64,000 nt of DNA from a virus. Made by a program: the position numbers and the translations under genes. Below the pieces are notes generated by a model. It was not told where the DNA came from. It saw only the letters and a program-made list of their open reading frames with translations, and did not search any database. The DNA is taken from positions 1-64,000 of IMG/VR virus record IMGVR_UViG_3300009553_000023; one strand, given 5' to 3'. This document shows positions 57,919 through 64,000 of the stretch, piece after piece. Within the stretch, counting starts at the first letter, position 1; the number at the start of each line of letters is the position of its first letter.

Positions 57919-58275
57919 ATGAGCGCTGAGACCGACACGGAGACCGACCACAAGGCAGAGGCGCTGAGGATGCTCGACGTCGCGGTGAAGCACGGGAAGG
58001 AAACCGGGGATCCCCCGCTTCCCCAGCACGGCTTCCTCGCTGCCCTCGTCTATTCCAACCTAGCCATAGCCGAGGGACAGGAGCGGGTGGCGGAGGCACT
58101 GGAGGGCGAGCGAGCATTGCCGCGAGGCGTCGAGAACGGCGACCTGACGCGCTGGATTCTAGATGGCCTCGAACTGCCTGCCGATGATCCGGGAAACGCC
58201 GAGGCGGCGCGGGTGCAGCGAGTCATCCAGGTTGCGGTTGAAGGCTGGTTCGCACCCGCTGGAGCAGGCGAGTGA
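57919..58275 (+). CDS. Early hypothetical protein
   Basis: 118 residues. ATG 57919 follows AAAGGAG; a start at 57886 overlapping the previous stop is possible. Helical, acidic (DHKAEALRMLDVAVKHGKET, GERALPRGVENGDLTRWILD). Not recognised. Confidence 0.62.
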   Translation: MSAETDTETDHKAEALRMLDVAVKHGKETGDPPLPQHGFLAALVYSNLAIAEGQERVAEALEGERALPRGVENGDLTRWILDGLELPADDPGNAEAARVQRVIQVAVEGWFAPAGAGE

Positions 58276-58487
58276 CCGCCTACCGCGCCATCGTCAAGGT
58301 CGCTCTCGACGCGACGGCCGAGGAGCGCGTCACGGCCCTCGTCAAAGGCATTGAGGAATGCGCGCTGGAGCTTGTCGGTGAGCTTGGCAAGGGCGCCGAC
58401 TTCCTCGATAACGCCTTGGAGGACGCCCGGTCTGTCGCTGAACACGAACTTGAAATGCGGCGGTTCCGCGAAGAGGAGAAAGCATGA
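58272..58487 (+). CDS. 71-residue acidic helical protein
   Basis: Coupled GTG. TAYRAIVKVALDATAEERVT then an acidic helix. Unknown. Confidence 0.55.
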   Translation: MTAYRAIVKVALDATAEERVTALVKGIEECALELVGELGKGADFLDNALEDARSVAEHELEMRRFREEEKA

Positions 58488-58819
58488 CCGGCCCCTCCAC
58501 ACAGGACAGTCCGAAGGTGCCGGAGAAGTGGGCGCCTCAGGAGCTTGTGCGGCTTCGCTCCGGCTGTGTGCCAACGACCCCCGCTGAGGGCGATTCCTTG
58601 CGCGGCCTTGAAGCCGAAACCTACATCCCCGTCTCCGCCTTCCTCTCCGATGCGACGGTGGAGGTGCTGGCTCAGCGGCTTTACGAGGAACACGGCGTTG
58701 AGCGACCCCAGGAACGAAGGTGGTCGGCAACAGTAGAGGCAGTCCGCGAGATGTACCGCCAGGATGCCCGCGCCCACTTGCAGGCCGTTGCCGAGCAGGT
58801 AGGAGGTGGTCAGGGATGA
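58484..58819 (+). CDS. Early hypothetical protein
   Basis: 111 residues from an ATGA overlap. Pro-rich front, then a two-helix C-terminal part (SATVEAVREMYRQDARAHLQ). Unknown. Confidence 0.58.
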   Translation: MTGPSTQDSPKVPEKWAPQELVRLRSGCVPTTPAEGDSLRGLEAETYIPVSAFLSDATVEVLAQRLYEEHGVERPQERRWSATVEAVREMYRQDARAHLQAVAEQVGGGQG

Positions 58820-58977
58820 GCGAGCCAAGCGCCCTCGACCGGATTGTCGCTGACAACGATCCCCGCAACGGCTCCATCGCTCAGCGGTTGATCCGCATGT
58901 CGGAGCAGCCCGACCGTCAGCCCAACGAGGAAGGGCTTTATGACGACGCCTCTCCCGCAGGAGGCAAAGACCAGTGA
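58816..58977 (+). CDS. 53-residue early protein
   Basis: ATGA start; begins MSEPSALDRIVADNDPRNGS and is acidic and Asn-rich. Unknown. Confidence 0.55.
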   Translation: MSEPSALDRIVADNDPRNGSIAQRLIRMSEQPDRQPNEEGLYDDASPAGGKDQ

Positions 58978-59327
58978 GCGATCTAGCGCCGAAGGGTCAA
59001 CTGATCGCGCTGGGCCTCGAACAGCGCACCGAGCCTGACGAGGAGTGGGGCAAGGGCTGGTACCTGCGCCCCGGCGAATGGGAGTTCGGCCCCTTCCTGG
59101 CTCGCTTGTGGCCGTGGGCGATCGCGCTGAAGTGCGCCGTCTGCATTCTGCTTGGCCGCAAAGGCTCAGAGCGCTGGACCGAGGACTGGATCATGGTCGC
59201 GGCTTGGGATGGCGAACGCTGCAACGGCTACCCCGAAGCCAGCTACGACCAGTGGAAGGAACTTCGCGTTCGCAAGGGCTGGCGCCCCTCTACCTGGCTG
59301 TACGACGCAAGGACGGAATCCACATGA
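58974..59327 (+). CDS. Trp-rich early protein
   Basis: 117 residues, GTG start. About nine Trp and several Tyr, with GPFLARLWPWAIALKCAVCI and GERCNGYPEASYDQWKELRV. Mostly beta. No family recognised. Confidence 0.6.
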   Translation: MSDLAPKGQLIALGLEQRTEPDEEWGKGWYLRPGEWEFGPFLARLWPWAIALKCAVCILLGRKGSERWTEDWIMVAAWDGERCNGYPEASYDQWKELRVRKGWRPSTWLYDARTEST

Positions 59328-61306
59328 GCGACCGCACGCAGACGCTCACGGTGGAGATCGAGGTGAACCGCTCGGATGCCGAGCGCTGGATCGGCGGCCG
59401 AGGGTCAGATGCCATCCTGGACAATCTTCTGCGGCCGGCCATAAGGCAAGCCCTCGCCCAGCCAGAGCACCAGGGGGACGAGGGACTGGCACAAAAGCTG
59501 CGAGACAAGGCCGCCGAAAAGCGTGACCTCTCAGCGAAATGCGAAACGGTTGCGGCCGGAGAACGTGCCCTCGGCGTGGCGGAAGGATTCGATCTGGCCG
59601 CCGATCTACTGCCCCCCGCCCCAGCACTTAGCGACAAGGAGAGGGAGCGACTGGCCTCGATCGCCGGGCTACTGGACGCCGCGATAGAACGCGGACAACT
59701 GACTTCACCGGTCTGGAGTGAAGAGGCCACCTTCCTCCGCGCCGCCGCCGCCGAGAGTCCTGGCCGAGGGGGCGCTAGCGGACTGCGCGAAGCGCTGGAA
59801 CGCGCGTGGCTACTGGGCTGGCACTACTGCGACGACATGGGAGAGCGGACCTCCGTTGAGGAGTGCACAAAGGTGGCGGAAGCCCATGCCTACTCTGCGC
59901 TTTGCGAGCAGGTAACAGAGCGAGCCGAGGAAGAGCGCGACAAATGGAAGTTCGAGCCATGTAGGTGTGGAGGGGGAGTACTTAGCGCCGAGGAGAGGGA
60001 TCAACTACGCAAAGCGGCGCAGCTTCTCAAGGAAACGACAGAAGGCCCCGACCCATACGCCGACGATCTCATCGGCTGCCTCCGCAACCTCGCCTCTCAG
60101 GAGCACCGGGGGGAAGAACCGGCACTTCGCCGCGAGCGAGCAGTCACTGAACTCTTGGCGCTCGCCGCCATCGCTGACAGCCAACGGATGCGCGAAGAGT
60201 TGGAGGCTCTGGCTGCCCGCTTTTCGTTGCCGCCGCTTTCCTCCGACCCCTCGCCAGGAGAGGTAGGGAAGCTACGGGAACGACTGCTTTCCAACACCGC
60301 TCTCTACGCCGCGAAGCAAAAGTGGGCTGAGAGCGGGGCTAGCTGGCACGACGCCGTCGAGGCACTTATCGACGCTGCCTACCAGCTCCAGGAGTTCCCC
60401 AAAGTCTGCCAACGGTGCGCCCAAGAGAAGGCCGGGTGCATCCGAGTAGGCGACGACTGGCTATGCCCCACCTGCAACCCAGCCCCCAGCCAGGTAGAGG
60501 GAGACGAAAGCCACGCCGTTGAGGGCGCTGAAGAACGCGGCTACGAGGAGGACCGCCAACCAGAGCCAGGAGACGAGGAGGACTGGCCGGAGGTTGAGCT
60601 TGTCCGAATCGCTGGCACCAAACTGCTCAGACTCGTCACTGACGGAGCCACCTACAGCAACGCACACGAGTTCCGCCGCTATCTACCCGCTACCTCCCAG
60701 GACTCCTCAGGGCTGGAGGCGATGCGAGTGGCCGCGTCGATGTACAAGCAGCTTGCGGAGGAACGAGGGGGCCGCGCAGAGCGAGCCGAAACCGCACTAG
60801 AGGAGTTGGTGGCCGAACTCAACGCTGAGGCCAAGGCGGTCGAGGGGAAGGCTAAGGAGGCGAGACGCGCGAGAACGCATTGCCCCGAGCATGGGGAGCT
60901 GTGCGGGCGACCCAACTGGACCGGGTATTGCTGCTGGCGGGTCGAACGAGTCGAGGAGTGGATCGAGGACTATGACAATGCTCTGGCTTCGGCCCTGTCG
61001 CGGGTTGAGACGCTCGAAGCCGAACTCTCCCAAGCCCTAGCAGCCGGCCTCAGCGATGGGGATCGGGAGCTGATTCGCAACATGGCAACGCGAATCGAAG
61101 AAGGGATGCCGGAGTGCCTGCCCGAGGCTCGCGTCCTCCGCAAGCTCGCCACCCCGAAGGAGGGGGGGGAGGAGACGATCACGGTTGCTCGCGCTCGGAT
61201 GCAGTTGCGCGAGGCATTCGAGACCTCTGAACCGCCCCAGGACGGCACGGACCTGGAGTACTTCATCCGCCGTGCGCTCCCCTCGAAGGAGGCCGACCGT
61301 GACTGA
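59324..61306 (+). CDS. Large modular early protein with internal repeats
   Basis: 660 residues from the ATGA overlap. Three degenerate copies of a helical unit occur at about 95-145 (ALSDKERERLASIAGLLDAA), 226-270 (VLSAEERDQLRKAAQLLKET) and 577-625 (GLSDGDRELIRNMATRIEEG), each followed by a Leu/Ala-rich helix. A Cys site lies at about 363-385 (CQRCAQEKAGC, CPTC) and another Cys cluster at about 528-543. No enzyme motif is seen. Confidence 0.65.
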   Translation: MSDRTQTLTVEIEVNRSDAERWIGGRGSDAILDNLLRPAIRQALAQPEHQGDEGLAQKLRDKAAEKRDLSAKCETVAAGERALGVAEGFDLAADLLPPAPALSDKERERLASIAGLLDAAIERGQLTSPVWSEEATFLRAAAAESPGRGGASGLREALERAWLLGWHYCDDMGERTSVEECTKVAEAHAYSALCEQVTERAEEERDKWKFEPCRCGGGVLSAEERDQLRKAAQLLKETTEGPDPYADDLIGCLRNLASQEHRGEEPALRRERAVTELLALAAIADSQRMREELEALAARFSLPPLSSDPSPGEVGKLRERLLSNTALYAAKQKWAESGASWHDAVEALIDAAYQLQEFPKVCQRCAQEKAGCIRVGDDWLCPTCNPAPSQVEGDESHAVEGAEERGYEEDRQPEPGDEEDWPEVELVRIAGTKLLRLVTDGATYSNAHEFRRYLPATSQDSSGLEAMRVAASMYKQLAEERGGRAERAETALEELVAELNAEAKAVEGKAKEARRARTHCPEHGELCGRPNWTGYCCWRVERVEEWIEDYDNALASALSRVETLEAELSQALAAGLSDGDRELIRNMATRIEEGMPECLPEARVLRKLATPKEGGEETITVARARMQLREAFETSEPPQDGTDLEYFIRRALPSKEADRD

Positions 61307-61865
61307 GTGGAGCGAGCAGTGGGTGCTCTACCTGAACGCCGAGCGCGAGCGGGTGGCCTACGGAATGCATATCGGTGAAGGGGTCGAGGTCGTCCCCAAG
61401 CAAGAGGCCGAGCAGAAGATCGAGGAGGCCAGGGAGAAGAGCGCTGAGTACACGGCGCGAGCGGTCGCGGCCGAGCAAGACTTGCGCCGAAAGGTCGAAG
61501 CGGAGTTGGAGGAGTTCAGGCGCTCGGCCTCATCCAACGCCGTGGTTGACGTGATCGCAGAAAACGCTGCACTCCGCACCCGCGCCGACCAAGCCCTAAA
61601 GCAAGGGGCAGCCGAAGAGCGCCAGAACACTCTGCGAGAAAAAGGGCGGGCAGAGCATGCAGAGCGTGCCCTAGATCGCGCTCGGCAAGGGGCTGCGGAA
61701 GAGCGAGCGCGGCTGAGGGAGAAGCTGAAGCGCCTGCTCGACCGGGCGCCGTCGGCACCACTCGCGGTCCTCAGCCAACACCCCCCAGACGAGGGCCGGG
61801 TCTACGCGCTTGATCCAGACGATCTTCTCTCCGCAATAGACCAGGAGGACTCCAGTGAGCGGTGA
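61299..61865 (+). CDS. Coiled-coil early protein
   Basis: 188 residues from a GTG overlapping the previous gene. After a beta front (WVLYLNAERERVAYGMHIGE) it is one long coiled coil (about 40-150), with repeated KQGAAEERQ/RQGAAEERA blocks and a small acidic end. Unknown. Confidence 0.62.
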   Translation: MTEWSEQWVLYLNAERERVAYGMHIGEGVEVVPKQEAEQKIEEAREKSAEYTARAVAAEQDLRRKVEAELEEFRRSASSNAVVDVIAENAALRTRADQALKQGAAEERQNTLREKGRAEHAERALDRARQGAAEERARLREKLKRLLDRAPSAPLAVLSQHPPDEGRVYALDPDDLLSAIDQEDSSER

Positions 61866-62226
61866 GCGGCTAGAGGGCGAGTGGCGCTGCTCGGCTTGCG
61901 GCCACGGTGAGCATCTCTGCGGCTGCGCCATCGCCGTGGTGTACGGGCGCCTGGAAGCCAACGGCGAACTGACAGAGGATCACGTGACGCAAGACGGCCT
62001 TTTCGAGGACAGCGTCGAGTGCATCGTGCACCAATCCACTGCGCCGCTCGAACGCTGGATCGCCGGGGCCTGGTGCCGTTTTCAGCGCTGTGAGAAATGC
62101 GACGGGCGAGGCGAAACGCAGCGACCTCGCGAATTCGGCGGCTATTCCCGCCACTTCTGCCGTCCCTGCAACGGTCGCGGCGGTCATTGGGTTCCTGTCG
62201 CCGAGGCGGTGATGGTCGATGCCTAG
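61855..62226 (+). CDS. Zinc-rich early protein
   Basis: 123 residues from a GTG. CSACGHGEHLCGC and a later CEKCDGRGETQRPR plus CRPCNGRGGHW give two CxxCxGxG-type knuckles like DnaJ, as in the gene at 45878. Mostly beta between. Unknown. Confidence 0.6.
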   Translation: MSGERLEGEWRCSACGHGEHLCGCAIAVVYGRLEANGELTEDHVTQDGLFEDSVECIVHQSTAPLERWIAGAWCRFQRCEKCDGRGETQRPREFGGYSRHFCRPCNGRGGHWVPVAEAVMVDA

Positions 62227-62530
62227 CTACGAGCTACCGGAGGGGGTGGAGACGATGCTGGTCCGCGTCTGCGCGGGCTGCAACGAGCCGATCAGGTCCA
62301 CCAGTGGGCACATCCACAAACGCTTCTCACCTGCCCAGCAGATCAAGGTCGTCCGCCTCTCCGACCTCGACGCCATCCGCTCTCAGGAGCGTCAACGAGT
62401 AAGGGAGGCGCTCCGTCGGCCAGTTTCAAGCGACGCAATCTTGAAGGCGTATCAGCAAGGCGGCTGGCCCAAGGTATTCGAGGTTCGCATCTTCCAAGTC
62501 CTCGACTCTCTGGAGGACGGGGATGAGTAG
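62219..62530 (+). CDS. Early hypothetical protein
   Basis: 103 residues from an ATG overlapping the previous stop by 8 bases. A CAGCNEPI knuckle near the front, then a helical C-terminal half (REALRRPVSSDAILKAYQQG). Unknown. Confidence 0.58.
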   Translation: MPSYELPEGVETMLVRVCAGCNEPIRSTSGHIHKRFSPAQQIKVVRLSDLDAIRSQERQRVREALRRPVSSDAILKAYQQGGWPKVFEVRIFQVLDSLEDGDE

Positions 62531-62714
62531 CCAGGCGAATGTTCGGGCCGTCGGTGTCGTATTCGTCTTGGTTGGCGCCGGTCTAAATGCCTTCCTGCCC
62601 TACAGCGGGACCAAGGTGATTGCGGCGCTTGCGGGCCTGCTCATCGGACTGGGCATCCACTACATCTGGCCAATCCCGGACTCCAATACACGTGAGGAGG
62701 CAGGGGATGGCTGA
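62523..62714 (+). CDS. Small two-helix membrane protein
   Basis: 63 residues with two hydrophobic segments (VGVVFVLVGAGLNAFL and VIAALAGLLIGLGIHYIW) joined by a short loop, plus an acidic end. Unknown, but clearly a membrane protein. Confidence 0.62.
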   Translation: MSSQANVRAVGVVFVLVGAGLNAFLPYSGTKVIAALAGLLIGLGIHYIWPIPDSNTREEAGDG

Positions 62715-63072
62715 GCCAAAGGTCGCAATCGACTTCCCGTGGCCCGTAGAGGCTGGCTTCGAGGGCATGGGCCAATGGTTCAAATTCCCGACTGATCTAG
62801 GTGACGCTCATGGCGGCCATGCTCCGCTGCAAGACGGGACGCTGATCGCCTTCCTAGCCGACCCGCTCGGCAACGCCTGTTTCGCACGACTTCGCCCCGA
62901 GACCAACTGGGCGATTGAGGAGAGGCGCAAGGGCAAGTGGCCGCCCGCGATCAAGGAGCCGATGGACCAAGCGTGGCGGACCTTGCTCGACGCCTTCGCC
63001 GCCGCGAACCGCAAGATGCGCGCGCTTGAAGCCTCGGCCGGGCAGCTAAAGGACGGCGACGATGGCGAGTAG
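62707..63072 (+). CDS. Early hypothetical protein
   Basis: 121 residues from an ATG overlapping the previous stop by 8 bases. Beta front (AEPKVAIDFPWPVEAGFEGM, TLIAFLADPLGNACFARL), helical end with basic and acidic patches. Unknown. Confidence 0.6.
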   Translation: MAEPKVAIDFPWPVEAGFEGMGQWFKFPTDLGDAHGGHAPLQDGTLIAFLADPLGNACFARLRPETNWAIEERRKGKWPPAIKEPMDQAWRTLLDAFAAANRKMRALEASAGQLKDGDDGE

Positions 63073-63183
63073 GGCGCAGATGTGCGGGAAAGTCCCGATG
63101 GGACCCGAGACGACCCGCGCTAACCTCGAACCGGCAGCCCCATGCGGCAAGGGGGCGGAGGCGCCGGCTGCCGGGGGGCGCCC

Positions 63184-63462
63184 ATGCCTGACCTTCACTC
63201 CGTCCCAACACCGGACACGCCTGAGCCCTCGCTCGAGGAGCGGCGCTGTGTCGAGCTCCACCGGGACCTCGGCTGGCTACGAGTCATCCGAGGCCACTGG
63301 GAGTTCGACGGGCTCTGGTCCCACTTCGTGCTCCCTCATCGCTGGGCACGCTTCGAGCTCAACCTCACCCTCGGTCCTCTCTCAGTGCATCTCTTCCGTC
63401 GCAGGGTCCAAGAGCTTCCAGAGCCAGAGGAGTACCGGCGGCTTCACGTGGTCGATCGATAG
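63184..63462 (+). CDS. Early hypothetical protein
   Basis: 92 residues from ATG 63184, the first start after the gap following the previous gene. Helical front, Trp/Leu/Phe-rich beta core (WEFDGLWSHFVLPHRWARFE). No family. The 111-base gap before it holds no good gene. Confidence 0.6.
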   Translation: MPDLHSVPTPDTPEPSLEERRCVELHRDLGWLRVIRGHWEFDGLWSHFVLPHRWARFELNLTLGPLSVHLFRRRVQELPEPEEYRRLHVVDR

Positions 63463-63526
63463 GGCTCAGAAGCACTACGGAAATGGGGTAGCCAAGAACC
63501 GCCAACGACAGAAAGGCGGTTCCTTC

Positions 63527-63739
63527 ATGCCCCAGCCCGGCGATCGACTTCGGATCAAGGAAAACCGACCCACCTCTGAGCGTCTCCCCGACGAGTTCGA
63601 AGGCACGTTGGTCTCGGAAAGCAGCGGGGAGGAGGGCACCTGGCTCGTGCTGAAGGACTGCTCCCCTGGAGCTCCTCAGCGGCTTGTGCTGTGGGAGTAC
63701 TGCGAGGCGGTTGAGTTGGTGAAGGCGGACTCAGGATGA
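63527..63739 (+). CDS. Small beta-rich early protein
   Basis: 70 residues from ATG 63527 with GAAAGG nearby. The longer frame reaching back to 63062 is not used. Contains LPDEFEGTLVSESSGEEGTW and a strand ending VLWEYCEAVELV. Unknown. Confidence 0.6.
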   Translation: MPQPGDRLRIKENRPTSERLPDEFEGTLVSESSGEEGTWLVLKDCSPGAPQRLVLWEYCEAVELVKADSG

Positions 63740-63912
63740 AGCTTCGTCCGATCTCCAAAGAGCTTCAGAAGCGTGGATTGTTGTCCCGGCCAGGGCCGAG
63801 CAATCCCCAGATCCTCACCGAGCGTGGTCGTGAAGCACTGGCTTGGGCACCCGTCGGAAGAGAGAAGGCGCCGGAAGCCCTCACGTTGGAGCAGCAGGGG
63901 GAGGGGCGCTAG
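63736..63912 (+). CDS. 58-residue winged-helix-like protein
   Basis: ATGA overlap. MKLRPISKELQKRGLLSRPG then QILTERGREALAWAPVGREK looks like the last half of a small winged helix. It precedes the excisionase-like gene. Unknown. Confidence 0.55.
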   Translation: MKLRPISKELQKRGLLSRPGPSNPQILTERGREALAWAPVGREKAPEALTLEQQGEGR

Positions 63913-64000
63913 GTGGCCGCGATACGCATTGTCGATCCCGTGGAGGCCCCCTTCTTCACCGTGCCCTCGCTGGCCAAACGCCTCAGCGTCGACCGAAAGA
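63913..64000 (+). CDS. Excisionase-like HTH protein (cut by the window edge)
   Basis: Only 29 residues are visible, from a GTG one base past the preceding stop: after an acidic front comes FFTVPSLAKRLSVDRK, the beta-turn-helix start of MerR/excisionase-type (HTH_17) DNA-binding domains. In temperate phages such a gene normally lies beside the integrase, which would then sit just past the window. Confidence 0.6.
   Translation, partial: MAAIRIVDPVEAPFFTVPSLAKRLSVDRK

Noticed and set aside
61299-61865. Tail-fibre or scaffold reading of the coiled-coil gene
   Set aside because: It lies deep in the early operon and shares no motif with virion proteins.
63062-63526. Long frame reaching back from the gene at 63527
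   Set aside because: The upstream part is Ser/Thr/Arg-rich and overlaps a more plausible gene (63184-63462) in another frame; the ATG at 63527 has its own site.

Overview
The window looks like almost all of a temperate siphovirus (or an integrated prophage) of a high-GC Gram-positive host. The GC content is high, GTG and TTG starts are common, and most genes are coupled through ATGA or GTGA overlaps. One regulatory gene appears to be leaderless, and there is an mIHF-like protein and an Rpf-like cell-wall enzyme. These features point to Actinobacteria in the broad sense; I cannot name a genus. A complete tRNA-Arg at the left edge, a repressor/operator switch in the middle and an excisionase-like gene running off the right edge fit a tRNA-integrated temperate phage. 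No integrase lies inside the window.

Layout. 0-0.3 kb: tRNA-Arg followed by short direct repeats. 0.3-3.9 kb: a PD-(D/E)XK nuclease, an SNF2-type helicase and small partners. 3.86-4.48 kb: a gene-free, very highly structured stretch behind a promoter-like sequence, the best candidate here for a large ornate noncoding RNA. 4.5-5.3 kb: small membrane peptides, a zinc-finger protein and a minimal nucleotidyltransferase. 5.9-34 kb: the virion module (tailspike, structural paralogues, terminases, an aberrant tRNA-like gene, portal-MuF fusion, 2H-phosphoesterase/XkdF fusion, scaffold, decoration protein, capsid, connectors, tail tube, frameshifted tail chaperone, a 1955-residue tape measure with three enzyme modules, and distal tail proteins). 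34-40.3 kb: lysis and host-surface genes (coiled-coil/TM protein, M15-like peptidase, GH24 lysozyme, papain-like protease, holin, exported collagen-like beta-helix protein, RusA, Rpf-like transglycosylase).

The rightward virion module is interrupted by small leftward cassettes that look like morons: a HIRAN protein, a two-gene pair, a ribosomal L7/L12 C-terminal-domain protein and a secreted protein. In each case a hairpin lies at or across the junction where the cassette meets the oncoming gene.

40.4-44.6 kb holds regulation and accessory genes: a HicA-like toxin, XRE, ArsR-like and small HTH proteins, a methyltransferase, and a leftward repressor. From 44.7 kb one strong promoter, overlapped by a near-perfect 19-bp palindrome, starts a rightward early operon of about 19 kb. 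It carries RecT-like recombination, an exonuclease, HNH genes, ASCH, adenine and cytosine methyltransferases, a DUF5131 protein, a DUF1376-like protein, a DnaA-N-domain initiator with iteron-like repeats inside its gene, the mIHF-like protein, and many small zinc-binding or unknown proteins, ending at the excisionase-like gene.
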